Source of the DNA: Bacteroidales bacterium
Lineage (GTDB): Bacteria > Bacteroidota > Bacteroidia > Bacteroidales > UBA1715
DNA length: 64,000 nucleotides
NCBI GenBank assembly: GCA_031286165.1
Contig: JAITUU010000056.1
Span: 1-64,000, forward strand
Reading direction: 5' to 3'
Part shown: piece by piece, positions 41,453-51,619 of the stretch
Layout of the letters: every line of letters begins with the position of its first letter
How positions within the stretch are numbered: the first letter of the stretch is position 1
Translations under genes and position numbers: made by a program
The notes under the pieces: generated by a model
The model's database searches: none
What the model was told of the DNA's origin: nothing
What the model saw: only the letters and a program-made list of their open reading frames with translations

Positions 41453-42790
41453 ATGGCAAAGAAAATATTTGTATTAGATACCAACGTTATTCTGCACAAT
41501 CACAAGGCTATGTACGCCTTTGCCGATAACGATATAGTGATTCCAATAGCGGTGCTCGAAGAATTGGATAAGTTTAAAAAAGATGAAAGCGAACTTGGTT
41601 GGAATGCACGGCAATTTATGCGCGATTTGGATAAAATTTCCGATGAAAATATATTTACGCACGGTGTGGAATTGGGCGAGGGGCGCGGTAAAATTTTTGT
41701 AAAAACGCTTTCGCGCTATCCCGAAATTCTGCAAAAATCCTTCGTAGAACAAATTCCCGACCACCGAATTTTGGCTACTGCCGTAAATATGAAGGAAGAA
41801 TTACATGATTTACAGGAAGATACACCCGTAATTTTGGTGTCGAAAGACATCAATTTACGCATGAAATCTAAGTCGATAGGAGTGCCGGCAGAGGATTTTG
41901 AGAACGATAAAATTGAAAATCTTGACCTCATAGAAGATGGTGTGCGTGTGATTCCGGTGGCAAGTGCCGAAATTATCAATAAATTTTATGCAAAACACGC
42001 CACGCCGCAGTTTTCGCCCGAAGAAATAGGTATAGCCCGTCCCGAAAACAACGAATATTTTTTTCTACGCTACGACAATTCGCGCGTAATGGTATATTAC
42101 AATCCCTTTACCAATAAGGTGGAACGGGTAGATAAAACCTACGCTTCGGGTATAGAACCGCGCAATTCCGAACAAAGTTTTGCACTCCACGCACTTACCG
42201 ATGACAGCATAAAACTCATAGCCCTTACCGGAACTGCCGGCACAGGAAAAACCTTACTCGCGCTTGCTGCCGCCCTGCAAGTACACGAAAATTACGAGCA
42301 AATTCTCCTCGCACGCCCTATTGTGGCTATGGGAAATAAGGAAATGGGCTATTTGCCGGGAAATGAAAAAGATAAAATTCGCCCCTATATGTTGCCGTTG
42401 TTCGACAATTTGCAGGTAATCAAGCAAAATTTAATCAAACGAAACCAACGAATAGCCGACATAGATGCCATGTTAGATAACGGAAAACTCGAAATTTCGC
42501 CGCTGGCGTATATTCGTGGACGCTCGCTTTCAAAAGTATATTTTATAATAGACGAAGCACAGAACTTGACGCCCCACGAAGTGAAAACAATTATTACCCG
42601 TGCCGGCGAAGGAACTAAAATAGTATTCACCGGTGATATTCAGCAAATTGACTCACCTTACTTAGATAGTTTATCGAATGGACTTTCGCACCTGAGTGCC
42701 AAAATGAAGGGGCAAAAACCCTTTGCAAGCATCAATTTGGTGAAAGGCGAACGCAGCGAACTTTCGGAGTTGGCAAGTACTTTATTATAA
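41453..42790 (+). CDS. phoH2: PhoH family protein, PIN-PhoH fusion
   Basis: 445 aa. N-terminal PIN RNase domain (FVLDTNVILHN, VLEELDKFKK, DHRILATA, VSKDINLRMK) and C-terminal PhoH ATPase (LTGTAGTGKTLLALAAAL, IVAMGNKEMGYLPG, SKVYFIIDEAQNLTPHEVKTIITR, VFTGDIQQIDSPYLD). PhoH2-type proteins are RNA helicases with RNase activity. Follows the rhomboid gene by 84 bp on the same strand. Confidence 0.94.
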   Translation: MAKKIFVLDTNVILHNHKAMYAFADNDIVIPIAVLEELDKFKKDESELGWNARQFMRDLDKISDENIFTHGVELGEGRGKIFVKTLSRYPEILQKSFVEQIPDHRILATAVNMKEELHDLQEDTPVILVSKDINLRMKSKSIGVPAEDFENDKIENLDLIEDGVRVIPVASAEIINKFYAKHATPQFSPEEIGIARPENNEYFFLRYDNSRVMVYYNPFTNKVERVDKTYASGIEPRNSEQSFALHALTDDSIKLIALTGTAGTGKTLLALAAALQVHENYEQILLARPIVAMGNKEMGYLPGNEKDKIRPYMLPLFDNLQVIKQNLIKRNQRIADIDAMLDNGKLEISPLAYIRGRSLSKVYFIIDEAQNLTPHEVKTIITRAGEGTKIVFTGDIQQIDSPYLDSLSNGLSHLSAKMKGQKPFASINLVKGERSELSELASTLL

Positions 42791-42812
42791 CGTTTTTCGA
42801 CACACATTTTCT

Positions 42813-44060
42813 ATGATACAATATACAAATTTTACTTTACATAACGGACTGCAATGTATTGTAAATACAGACCTTACAACTCCCTTTGTGGCAATGAATA
42901 CGCTCTACAAAGTGGGGTCAAAAAACGAAAATCCCGACCGAACGGGTTTTGCTCATTTATTTGAACACCTTATGTTTGGCGGTTCCAAACACATTCCCGA
43001 TTATGACGCCGCCCTGCAACTCGTGGGTGGCGAAAATAATGCCTTTACCAACACCGATATTACCAATTATTATCTTACGCTACCCAAAGAAAATAGAGAA
43101 ACCGGATTTTGGTTGGAATCGGATAGAATGTTGGAATTGGATTTTTCGCAACGCAGTTTAGATATTCAGAAAAACGTTGTGATAGAGGAATTTAAGCAAC
43201 GCTATTTAAACCGTCCTTACGGCGATGCTTACTTGCTGTTACGTCCGCTTGCCTACAAAATTCACCCGTATCAGTGGGCTACCATAGGTAAAAATATAGA
43301 GCACATAGAAGATGCTACACTCACCGACGTGCGTGAGTTTTTTTACGCGCACTACGCACCAAATAATGCCATTCTTACCTTTTCGGGCAATATCAGCGCG
43401 AAAGAAGCCGAGTGCTTGGCGCACAAGTGGTATGGCGATATTCCCGCTCGCACGCTGTATAGTCGTACAATAGCGCAAGAACCGCCGCAAACGGAAAAAC
43501 GCACCCTTAGCGTGGAGCGCGATGTGCCCACAAACGCTATTTACAAAGCATTTCACATGTATAACCGTCTGCACCCCGATTACTACGCCTGCGACATGCT
43601 TTCAGACGTGCTTTCCAACGGAAAATCGGCACGATTGTATGTGTCGCTGGTGCAAAATCAGAAACTGTTCAGTGAAATCAATGCCTACATTACCGGCGAA
43701 GACCACGCCGGACTGCTCATTATTTGCGGAAATGTAATGCCGGGAGTGTCTATGAAAACCGCTGAAACCGCTATTTATGCAGAATTGCACAAGTTACAAC
43801 GCGAAGCTCTGCGCGAATATGAATTGCAAAAAGTGAAAAATAAAATAGAATCACACATTATTTTCAACGAAACCACCATATTGAATAAAGCAATGAATAT
43901 GGCAAAATTTGCACAGTTGGGCGATGTGAATTTGATAAATACAGAAATAAGTAAGTATCAGAATGTTAGTGTAACTGACTTTCAGCGAATTGCAGGTGAA
44001 ATTTTCCGCGAAAGCAATGATTCTACGCTTTATTATTATGCAAAAAATTACAAACAATGA
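42813..44060 (+). CDS. M16 zinc metallopeptidase, catalytic subunit
   Basis: 415 aa. Inverted zinc motif HLFEH in GFAHLFEHLMFGGSKH, with the downstream Glu in the KNVVIEEFKQRYLNRP stretch. Full two-lobe M16B subunit. The stop overlaps the next start by 4 bp (ATGA), giving coupled translation with its partner. The pair forms a closed chamber that degrades short peptides. Confidence 0.93.
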   Translation: MIQYTNFTLHNGLQCIVNTDLTTPFVAMNTLYKVGSKNENPDRTGFAHLFEHLMFGGSKHIPDYDAALQLVGGENNAFTNTDITNYYLTLPKENRETGFWLESDRMLELDFSQRSLDIQKNVVIEEFKQRYLNRPYGDAYLLLRPLAYKIHPYQWATIGKNIEHIEDATLTDVREFFYAHYAPNNAILTFSGNISAKEAECLAHKWYGDIPARTLYSRTIAQEPPQTEKRTLSVERDVPTNAIYKAFHMYNRLHPDYYACDMLSDVLSNGKSARLYVSLVQNQKLFSEINAYITGEDHAGLLIICGNVMPGVSMKTAETAIYAELHKLQREALREYELQKVKNKIESHIIFNETTILNKAMNMAKFAQLGDVNLINTEISKYQNVSVTDFQRIAGEIFRESNDSTLYYYAKNYKQ

Positions 44061-45334
44061 TACATCGCTCACAAGCCCCCGATTTCAAAGTTTTAGAAAC
44101 ACTTGCACCCATACCGTATAAAGTACACACACTCAGCAATGCTGTGCCGGTATATTCCATTCAAGCAGGGGAATTGCAAGTGCTGAAAATAGATTTTATA
44201 TTCAATGCCGGAGAATATTATCAGCATAAACCGTTGGTGTCTTCGGCTACGCTCAATTTACTGAGTGAAGGAAGTTCAAGTTTTACTGCCGAAGAATGTG
44301 CCGAACAACTTGATTTTCTTGGTAGTTATGTGTATTACAATACATCAAAACAGAGTTCGGTAATTAGTTTGTATTGTTTGGAAAAGCACGCCGAACAAAG
44401 CGTGAAAATTGTGCATGAAATGCTGAAAAACCCTTTGTTTTTGCAAGAAAAATTGGATACTTACATTGCAAAAAAACAGCAACAATACATGATAGAACGC
44501 GAAAAAGTGGAAGTAGCGGCACAAAAACTCTTTGCTCGCACGCTTTTTGGTACTCAACACCCATACGGAAAATCGGCAGAGCCGGAAGATTTTCTCAATC
44601 TCACGCGCAATGATATAGTAAAATATCATAGTAAAAACTTACAACCGAACTATTGTAACATATTGATTTCCGGAGCATTTCAAGAAAAACATGGAGTAAT
44701 GCTTGAAACATATTTTGGCGAGCAATCATGGAAACAAACGCCGATAGTGCGCGAATATACAGCCTTTGCCATGCAGCAAAGTGCCGAACAAAAACACTAT
44801 GTGGAGCGCGATAATGCGGTGCAAACAGCCTTGCGCATAGGAAAACCCATCATCAACGTGCATCACCGCGATTATGCAGCATTGCAGGTATTGAATACTA
44901 TTTTGGGCGGTTATTTCGGTTCGCGATTAATGAGCAATATTCGCGAAGATAAGGGCTATACTTACGGAATAGGGTCGGGAATAGTGCCGTATAAGGCTTC
45001 CGGCTGTTTTGTAATAGCCTCGCAAGTGAAAAAAGAAGTGCGCTCGCAGGCTGCCGAAGAGGTGTATAAAGAACTTGCACGCTTGCGCACCGAACTTGTA
45101 CCCACCGAAGAACTGCACAGCGTGCGCAATTATATGTTGGCTACTATGGCTCGCAATTTTGACGGTTGTTTTGCATTAAGTGATAGTTGTAAGTTCTTGA
45201 TGGAATTTGAATTAACCAACGATTATTATCAAAACTATTGGAATACCATTCGTTGTATTACCGCACAGGAATTACAGCGGATAGCCAACGAATATTTTCA
45301 AGAAGATTCTCTTTTTGAAGTGTGCGTAGGATAG
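44057..45334 (+). CDS. M16 peptidase, non-catalytic partner subunit
   Basis: 425 aa with the same fold, but no HXXEH: the equivalent stretch is LNLLSEGSSSFTAEECAEQLDFLGS. The C-terminal lobe has the glycine/Arg-Tyr region that completes the active site in the dimer (GGYFGSRLMSNIREDKGYTYGIGSGI). Typical of heterodimeric M16B enzymes. Confidence 0.92.
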   Translation: MIHRSQAPDFKVLETLAPIPYKVHTLSNAVPVYSIQAGELQVLKIDFIFNAGEYYQHKPLVSSATLNLLSEGSSSFTAEECAEQLDFLGSYVYYNTSKQSSVISLYCLEKHAEQSVKIVHEMLKNPLFLQEKLDTYIAKKQQQYMIEREKVEVAAQKLFARTLFGTQHPYGKSAEPEDFLNLTRNDIVKYHSKNLQPNYCNILISGAFQEKHGVMLETYFGEQSWKQTPIVREYTAFAMQQSAEQKHYVERDNAVQTALRIGKPIINVHHRDYAALQVLNTILGGYFGSRLMSNIREDKGYTYGIGSGIVPYKASGCFVIASQVKKEVRSQAAEEVYKELARLRTELVPTEELHSVRNYMLATMARNFDGCFALSDSCKFLMEFELTNDYYQNYWNTIRCITAQELQRIANEYFQEDSLFEVCVG

Positions 45335-45362
45335 CATAATTTCACTCAAACACCATAAACAC

Positions 45363-45926
45363 ATGAAATATTTAATTGTAGGGCTGGGAAATATTGGCGA
45401 AGAATACGAAAATACGCGCCATAATATAGGTTTCAAAGTAGTTGATGCCCTCGCAAAGGCGCACAATGCCACGTTTCGTTTAGATAGACACGCTTTTGTG
45501 GCGGAATTTTCCTATAAATCGCGCACGATTATTCTCATAAAACCTACTACATACATGAATCTTTCGGGGAAAGCCCTGCATTATTGGGCACAAAAAGAAA
45601 AAGTACCCATAGAAAACGTATTGGTGGTGGTGGACGACCTCGCGCTGCCATTTGAAACTCTGCGCATGAAAGGCAAAGGGAGCGATGGTGGGCACAATGG
45701 CTTGAAACATATTCAGGCTACGCTTGGACATCAAAATTATGCACGTCTGCGATTTGGCGTGGGCAATAATTTTTCAAAAGGACAACAAATAGACTTTGTG
45801 CTGGGAGAATGGAATAGGAGTGAAGAAGAACAATTACCGGCTCTGATACACAAAACTGCCGAAGCAGTGTTATTATTCTGTACACAAGCACTTGAACGTG
45901 CTGTAATGTTTACAAATCAGAAATAA
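45363..45926 (+). CDS. pth: Peptidyl-tRNA hydrolase
   Basis: 187 aa. IVGLGNIGEEYENTRHNIGF (Asn and catalytic His 20), IKPTTYMNLSG, VVVDDLALP (Asp 93 region), GSDGGHNGLKHIQATLG, and RLRFGVG. Releases tRNA from peptidyl-tRNA dropped by ribosomes. Essential housekeeping enzyme. Confidence 0.97.
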   Translation: MKYLIVGLGNIGEEYENTRHNIGFKVVDALAKAHNATFRLDRHAFVAEFSYKSRTIILIKPTTYMNLSGKALHYWAQKEKVPIENVLVVVDDLALPFETLRMKGKGSDGGHNGLKHIQATLGHQNYARLRFGVGNNFSKGQQIDFVLGEWNRSEEEQLPALIHKTAEAVLLFCTQALERAVMFTNQK

Positions 45927-46067
45927 AATCACAAAGTTACAAATACAAACATCACTAAAAGACCATAAATACTACTCTTTTAGTATGTTTGTTGCATACA
46001 TTTGTAATCGTTTAGGATTGTAAATTATTACAAAATCAACTGCAATTTTATTTGTTGTAATAGTCAT

Positions 46068-46190
46068 AAAATCAGTATTTTATGATAGTTATTTGCAAAT
46101 ATACTATAAGTGTTTTTGCGCATTTAGCGAAAAATCGGTTGAAATACCCATTCAAACACTATACAATACAATGAAAATCAGTATTTTATG
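46068..46190. repeat. Two identical 17-bp direct repeats in a long A+T-rich gap
   Basis: AAAATCAGTATTTTATG at 46068-46084 and 46174-46190. The first copy extends to a palindrome CATAAAAT-CAGT-ATTTTATG. The whole 45927-46503 gap (577 bp) is very A+T rich with no gene; it also has several TTACAAA/TTTGTAA stretches. It may hold regulator sites for the XRE gene. Confidence 0.6.
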
Positions 46191-46450
46191 TTTAATTTCA
46201 CACAAAACACTTTATGTGGAAACTCTAATCATTAGAATACTTTAATACAGTACTAATTCCGCGAATACACACGCGCTATAATATACTGCCAAAAACCGGC
46301 ATAATAGACTAAAAACAAGCATGTAAACAATATTTTTTGAGGCATTATGGCAGAATACCTAATACCCTAAAATACGAGTATATAACGTATAATTCGTTTA
46401 GGTTTATTTTCCCGAAATAGTTGTTGTTTACAAAAATAATCATTAAGTAA

Positions 46451-46487
46451 TTACAAAAGTAAACAAAATAATAATTACATTTGTAAT
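46451..46487 (+). promoter_or_regulatory. Promoter and likely operator of the XRE gene
   Basis: -7 box TACATTTG (46476-46483) lies inside the perfect palindrome ATTACA-TT-TGTAAT (46474-46487). A related half-palindrome TTACAAAAGTAA lies at 46451-46462. A repressor bound here would cover the promoter, which suggests autoregulation by the gene at 46504. Confidence 0.55.
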
Positions 46488-46503
46488 CTCAAAAATTACA
46501 AGA

Positions 46504-46965
46504 ATGAATCAAGATATAGCCGACAGATTACAAATAATTTTAAATCAAAAATCGTTGAGCGCGTCTGCCTTTGCCGATGAAATTTCTGTGCAGCGTTCCA
46601 ATATTTCGCACATACTTTCGCGCAGGAGTAAACCCAGCCTCGATTTTATAGAAAAAATGTGCGCTCGCTTTCCCGATATTGATATTTCGTGGTTTATTTC
46701 GGGAAAAGCCGCCGCAAGTACACGGCAGCGAGTGGCGGAAGAACCGGCACAACGCGATTTATTCGGAATGACAGAAACTATACTCGTAGAAGAGCACACA
46801 CAAGAACCAGAACACGTGCACACAGTCGCACAAACACAAGAACCGGCAATAACGGCAGCCAAAAATTACGAAGAAAAACCGCAGAAGGAGCGAAGTGTTA
46901 CGAAAATTATTACGTTTTTCAGCGATAATAGTTTTCAGGAATTTACGCCTGCGCCCGTTTTGTAG
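46504..46965 (+). CDS. XRE-family helix-turn-helix regulator
   Basis: 153 aa. HTH domain in residues 1-65 (ADRLQIILNQKSLSASAFADEISVQRSNISHILSRRSKPSLDFIEKM), then a Glu/Thr/Gln-rich linker (about 75-125) and a short basic C-terminus. The linker holds repeats of EEHTQEPEHVHTVAQTQEP type. It is a monocistronic gene with a palindromic promoter. The target is unknown; the last 23 bp overlap the convergent GT2 gene. Confidence 0.88.
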   Translation: MNQDIADRLQIILNQKSLSASAFADEISVQRSNISHILSRRSKPSLDFIEKMCARFPDIDISWFISGKAAASTRQRVAEEPAQRDLFGMTETILVEEHTQEPEHVHTVAQTQEPAITAAKNYEEKPQKERSVTKIITFFSDNSFQEFTPAPVL

Positions 46966-47974
46966 CCGTCATATCTATTGCCTTTTTACCCCGCAGGTAA
47001 AAATCCCATACTATGCTGCCCATATACATTTGCGGGTGCTGTACGGCTTTGTGTTTCGCCTGCAATTCTTTGCGCTTTGTGCGCAACGTAGGAAGTGCTT
47101 TATAAAAATCCCGATGCGCTTTGAATACCGCTTTCGCATCGCCCCATTTGCCGGAAAGTGCGAATTGCAAAAAGGCTGCACCATCGAATATCATGCGAAT
47201 GAAAATAATTTGCACAAAGTGTTTGTGCGGAAGATTTTTATATAATACATACAGGTTATTGCGAAAATTCAAGTAGGTTTTAAATGGATTAAAGGCAGGC
47301 AAAGCACCTCCGCCAACGTGATATACAGCCGATTGCGGAATATACATGATAGTATATCCGGCATTTTTCATGCGCCAACACAAATCAATTTCCTCCATGT
47401 GGGCAAAAAAATCGGCGTCAAGACCACCACACGCCCAATACACCTCGCTGCGCACAAAGAATGCAGCACCACTTGCCCAAAAAATCTCTTTTTTACTGTT
47501 ATATTGACCGCAATCTTTTTGCACTTCACTAAATAAGCGTCCATCGCAAAACGGAAATCCATAGCGGTCTATGAAGCCACCGGCAGCACCAGCATACTCA
47601 AAATAATCGCGCTTGGTGTAGGATAGGATTTTGGGCATAGCCGCAGCGCAGCGTGGGTGCGCCTTCATGTAGGCAATGATAGTGTCCGTCCAATTCGGCG
47701 TAACTTCCACATCGGAATTGAGTAATACGTAATATTCCGCCGAAATGTGCGCCAAGCCTTTGTTGTAGCCTTCGGCAAATCCGAAGTTTGTATCGAGTTC
47801 TATGCAAACTATTTGCGGAAAGTGCGAGCGCACAAATGCCACTGAATCATCGGTTGAAGCATTGTCAATCACATAAATACGCGCCGTTTCCGCAGGCGAA
47901 TGAGCAACAACCGAAGGCAGGAATTGTTCCAAAAATACCCGTCCGTTCCAATTCAGTATGGCAATGGCTATCAT
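46943..47974 (-). CDS. Glycosyltransferase family 2, rhamnosyltransferase-like
   Basis: 343 aa from the ATG at 47974; the longer frame begins inside an intergenic TTGAAAATTG repeat. AIAILNWNGRVFLEQFLPSV, YVIDNASTDDSV, FGFAEGYNKGL, YYVLLNSDVEVTPNWTD (DXD), WASGAAFFVRSEVY, ADFFAHMEEIDLCWRMKNAGY are those of single-step GT2 enzymes such as WbbL. A C-terminal hydrophobic/basic region is likely at the membrane face. Confidence 0.92.
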   Translation of the reverse strand: MIAIAILNWNGRVFLEQFLPSVVAHSPAETARIYVIDNASTDDSVAFVRSHFPQIVCIELDTNFGFAEGYNKGLAHISAEYYVLLNSDVEVTPNWTDTIIAYMKAHPRCAAAMPKILSYTKRDYFEYAGAAGGFIDRYGFPFCDGRLFSEVQKDCGQYNSKKEIFWASGAAFFVRSEVYWACGGLDADFFAHMEEIDLCWRMKNAGYTIMYIPQSAVYHVGGGALPAFNPFKTYLNFRNNLYVLYKNLPHKHFVQIIFIRMIFDGAAFLQFALSGKWGDAKAVFKAHRDFYKALPTLRTKRKELQAKHKAVQHPQMYMGSIVWDFYLRGKKAIDMTATKRAQA

Positions 47975-48030
47975 AAGTTGAAAATTGAAAATTAAAAATT
48001 GAAAATGGTTTGCATTGCCATATTGACGCA

Positions 48031-48825
48031 TTATCTTTTCATCATGGGTTCAATAATCGCAAGCAATTCTTGTTTTAAATTGCCGTTGCACGAAATCAAT
48101 TCACCGCTGAAAATACAATCATCGTTGCCCGAAAAATCCATAACTTCACCACCGGCATTGCGCAAAATAATTGCACCTGCCGCCACGTCCCACGCTTTGA
48201 GAGCGTATTCGTAGAAAGCATCGGCTCTTCCGCAGGCTACATACGCCAAATCGGTGGCAGCCGAACCCAAGCGGCGCAAACCATGCGAGTGTTTCATAAA
48301 ATGATTCATGGTTTTTTCAAATTCTATCATGCGCGAATGGTCGTTGTAAGGAAATCCGGTAATAATGAGTGATTTTTCTATGGTTTGCACATTAGAAACG
48401 TGAATTTCTCGCTCGTTGCAATACGATTTTCCACCCTTCCACGAGTAAAAACATTCATCGCGGGTAATTTCATACACTATGCCTACCACAAGTTCCTGTG
48501 TCTGCATTAAGGCAACGCTAATAGCGTGGGGCGGCAGTCCGTGAATAAAGTTTGTGGTGCCGTCAATAGGGTCTATAATCCAATTAAACACCTCGCCGCG
48601 CTTGGTAGAAGTTTGTTCTTCGGCTATAAAACCCGCTTCGGGCAATAACTGCGAAAGTGCGGCAACGAGCCGTTCTTCCGAAGCTTTATCTATGGCGGTT
48701 ACAAAATCGTTTGTACCTTTGGTTTCTATATCCTTCCATGTGAGATTTTGCCCTTCACGGCGCACATAGACGCCTACTTGCTTCACAATTTCACGTGCCT
48801 GTGCACATATTTCTTCATAGTTCAT
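48031..48825 (-). CDS. suhB: Inositol monophosphatase family protein (SuhB-like)
   Basis: 264 aa from the ATG at 48825; the -7 box at 48841 excludes the TTG at 48843. GTNDFVTAIDKASEE, FIAEEQTS (metal Glu), WIIDPIDGTTNFIHGLPPHAISVAL (metal Asp pair), and KAWDVAAGAIILRNAGGEV. Mg-dependent phosphatase of inositol or similar sugar phosphates. Co-oriented with the GT2 gene downstream. Confidence 0.94.
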   Translation of the reverse strand: MNYEEICAQAREIVKQVGVYVRREGQNLTWKDIETKGTNDFVTAIDKASEERLVAALSQLLPEAGFIAEEQTSTKRGEVFNWIIDPIDGTTNFIHGLPPHAISVALMQTQELVVGIVYEITRDECFYSWKGGKSYCNEREIHVSNVQTIEKSLIITGFPYNDHSRMIEFEKTMNHFMKHSHGLRRLGSAATDLAYVACGRADAFYEYALKAWDVAAGAIILRNAGGEVMDFSGNDDCIFSGELISCNGNLKQELLAIIEPMMKR

Positions 48826-48840
48826 AGCGTAATTTTTTTC

Positions 48841-48848
48841 CAAAAATA
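48841..48848 (-). promoter_or_regulatory. -7 box TATTTTTG for suhB
   Basis: Minus strand, 15 bp before the ATG; leader of only about 9 nt. Confidence 0.6.
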
Positions 48849-48935
48849 CGAATTTACCCCAGCGATTTTACATTACTAACAAAAAATGTTAATAAAAATT
48901 CGTGCACTACTATATATGGTAAACACAAATTACGG

Positions 48936-48943
48936 TACATTTG
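48936..48943 (+). promoter_or_regulatory. -7 box TACATTTG for gyrA
   Basis: Lies 36 bp before the gyrA ATG. Confidence 0.65.
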
Positions 48944-48979
48944 CTTGCTTAAAAATGTATAAACGTAAGGAAGAAAATA

Positions 48980-51529
48980 ATGACAAGCGAAGGAGAAAAA
49001 ATCATTCAACTCAATATTGAAGAAGAAATGAAATCGGCATATATCGACTATTCCATGTCGGTAATTGTGTCGCGTGCCCTACCCGATGTTCGCGATGGTT
49101 TGAAACCGGTACATCGCCGCGTGCTGTTTGGAATGAACGAATTGGGAAATAATTCCGATAAACCATATAAAAAATCGGCTCGTATTGTGGGTGAGGTTAT
49201 GGGTAAGTATCACCCGCACGGTGACTCGTCTATTTACGGAACGCTGGTGCGTATGGCTCAGCCGTGGAGTATGCGCTACACTATGGTAGATGGTCAGGGT
49301 AACTACGGTTCGGTGGACGGCGACCCACCGGCTGCTATGCGTTACACCGAAGCACGATTGGAACGAATTGCCGAAGAAATGCTTGTGGATATAGAAAAGG
49401 AAACCGTTGATTTTCAGTTGAATTTCGATGACACACTGAAAGAACCACTTGTATTGCCCACACGTATTCCCAATTTGCTGGTAAACGGTGCTTCGGGTAT
49501 TGCCGTAGGTATGGCTACCAACATGGCTCCACACAATCTTTCCGATACCATAGACGCACTTATTGCCTACATAGATAATAAAGAAATTGGCGTAGATGAA
49601 TTGGTAAAAATTATCAAAGCACCCGATTTTCCTACCGGAGGCGTTATTTACGGCTATCAAGGCGTCAAACAAGCCTATGAAACAGGGCAGGGGCGCGTAG
49701 TAATGCGCGGAAAAGCGTTTATAGAAACAGACGGCAATCGCGAAAAAATTATTGTGAGCGAAATTCCCTACCAAGTCAATAAAGCCGAACTGATTAAAAA
49801 AACCGCGGAACTCATTATTGAAAAACGGTTAGAGGGTCTTTCAGACGTAAACGACGAATCGGATAAAGACGGTATGCGTATTGTTTATACGCTTAGAAAA
49901 GACGCTGTTGCGAATGTTGAGTTAAATAAATTATTTAAATACACTGCCCTGCAATCATCGTTCAGTATCAACAATATTGCGCTGGTAAAAGGTCGTCCGC
50001 AATTGCTCGGATTGGTGGATTTGATTAAATATTTTGTGGAACATCGCCACGAAGTAGTTATTCGCCGCACGCAATATGAACTCAAAAAAGCCGAAGAACG
50101 CGCACATATATTGGAAGGCAGAATTATAGCCGTAGATAATATAGACGAAGTGATTCAAATTATTCGCGCATCGCAAACGCCGTCAGAGGCAATCAATAGT
50201 TTAATTGAACGCTTCAAACTATCTGAAATTCAAGCGAAAGACATTGTTGAAATGCGTTTGCGTCAACTCACCGGACTTTTGATAGAAGAACTTCGTGCCG
50301 AGTACGAAAGCATTATGAAACTCATAGCACATTTGCAGGAAATTTTGGCAAGCGAAGAAATGCGTATGCAGATTATCAAAGATGAATTGCTCGAAGTAAA
50401 AGCAAAATACGGCGATGCCCGCAAAACCGAAATTGTGCACGCTGCCGAAGATTTCAATCCCGAAGATTTTTATGCCGATGACGAAATGATTATCACCATT
50501 TCGCACTTGGGCTACATTAAACGCACGCCGCTCACCGAATTTAGAGCGCAAAATAGAGGGGGAGTTGGCTCCAAAGGCAGCGACAGCCGCGATGAAGATT
50601 TCATAGAATACATTTATCCGGCATCAATGCACAATTATATGTTGTTCTTCACGCAAAAAGGACGCTGCTTCTGGCTCAAAGTATATGACATTCCCGAAGG
50701 TGCCAAAAATACCAAAGGTCGCGCTATTCAAAATATGCTCAATATAGAGCCTGACGATAAAGTGAATGCCTTTATTAAAGTGAAACAGTTGCAAGATGCC
50801 GATTACAATCAATCGCATTACTTACTATTTGCCACTAAGCAAGGGGTGATTAAAAAAACCAAATTAGAGGCGTATTCACGTCCGCGTACCAATGGTGTGA
50901 ATGCCATTACTATTCGCGAAGACGACCAAGTAATACAAGTGCGCTTGACCGATGGCAATAGCGAAGTAATTTTGGCAAGCCGCAACGGACGGGCAATTCG
51001 ATTCAACGAACAAACCGTGCGCGAAACAGGACGAAGTTCTACCGGAGTGAAAGGTATGACCCTCGATGTAAACGACCCAACGGACGAAGTTGTGGGCATG
51101 ATAGCCGTGAACGATAAATCGGAAACAATTTTGGTGGTTTCGGAACTTGGCTACGGAAAACGCTCGCTTATAGACGATGAAAATGGAGAACCGGTATATC
51201 GCATTACCAATCGCGGCGGAAAAGGCGTGCGCACACTCAATATTACTGAAAAAACCGGTAAATTGGTAACAATTAAAAACGTAACCGATGACAACGATTT
51301 GATGATTATCAATAAATCGGGTATTACCATACGTATAAAAGTTGCCGATTTACGAGTAATGGGACGCGCCACACAAGGCGTGCGACTTATCAATCTCGGT
51401 AAAAAGAATGACGAAATTGCATCGGTGTGTAAAGTGAGTTCCGAAGAAGAAGGAGAGGAGCAAGACCTTGAAAACGAAGGCGGCGAAACTCCCGAAATTG
51501 ATAATATTCAAGAAGAAAATCAAGAATAA
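48980..51529 (+). CDS. gyrA: DNA gyrase subunit A
   Basis: 849 aa. [59 protein letters not shown] (quinolone-resistance region, Ser/Tyr at the usual position), [11 protein letters not shown] with the catalytic Tyr, then the C-terminal six-blade pinwheel with a GyrA-box-like segment ([12 protein letters not shown]). The tail is acidic ([14 protein letters not shown]). Makes negative supercoils with GyrB. Confidence 0.97.
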   Translation: MTSEGEKIIQLNIEEEMKSAYIDYSMSVIVSRALPDVRDGLKPVHRRVLFGMNELGNNSDKPYKKSARIVGEVMGKYHPHGDSSIYGTLVRMAQPWSMRYTMVDGQGNYGSVDGDPPAAMRYTEARLERIAEEMLVDIEKETVDFQLNFDDTLKEPLVLPTRIPNLLVNGASGIAVGMATNMAPHNLSDTIDALIAYIDNKEIGVDELVKIIKAPDFPTGGVIYGYQGVKQAYETGQGRVVMRGKAFIETDGNREKIIVSEIPYQVNKAELIKKTAELIIEKRLEGLSDVNDESDKDGMRIVYTLRKDAVANVELNKLFKYTALQSSFSINNIALVKGRPQLLGLVDLIKYFVEHRHEVVIRRTQYELKKAEERAHILEGRIIAVDNIDEVIQIIRASQTPSEAINSLIERFKLSEIQAKDIVEMRLRQLTGLLIEELRAEYESIMKLIAHLQEILASEEMRMQIIKDELLEVKAKYGDARKTEIVHAAEDFNPEDFYADDEMIITISHLGYIKRTPLTEFRAQNRGGVGSKGSDSRDEDFIEYIYPASMHNYMLFFTQKGRCFWLKVYDIPEGAKNTKGRAIQNMLNIEPDDKVNAFIKVKQLQDADYNQSHYLLFATKQGVIKKTKLEAYSRPRTNGVNAITIREDDQVIQVRLTDGNSEVILASRNGRAIRFNEQTVRETGRSSTGVKGMTLDVNDPTDEVVGMIAVNDKSETILVVSELGYGKRSLIDDENGEPVYRITNRGGKGVRTLNITEKTGKLVTIKNVTDDNDLMIINKSGITIRIKVADLRVMGRATQGVRLINLGKKNDEIASVCKVSSEEEGEEQDLENEGGETPEIDNIQEENQE

Positions 51530-51619
51530 CACAATAAATCAAGGTGCTACTATGTTAATACGCTAATGTAACAATAAATATTTCAATATCAACAATTTCT
51601 AAAAATATAAAAATAAACA

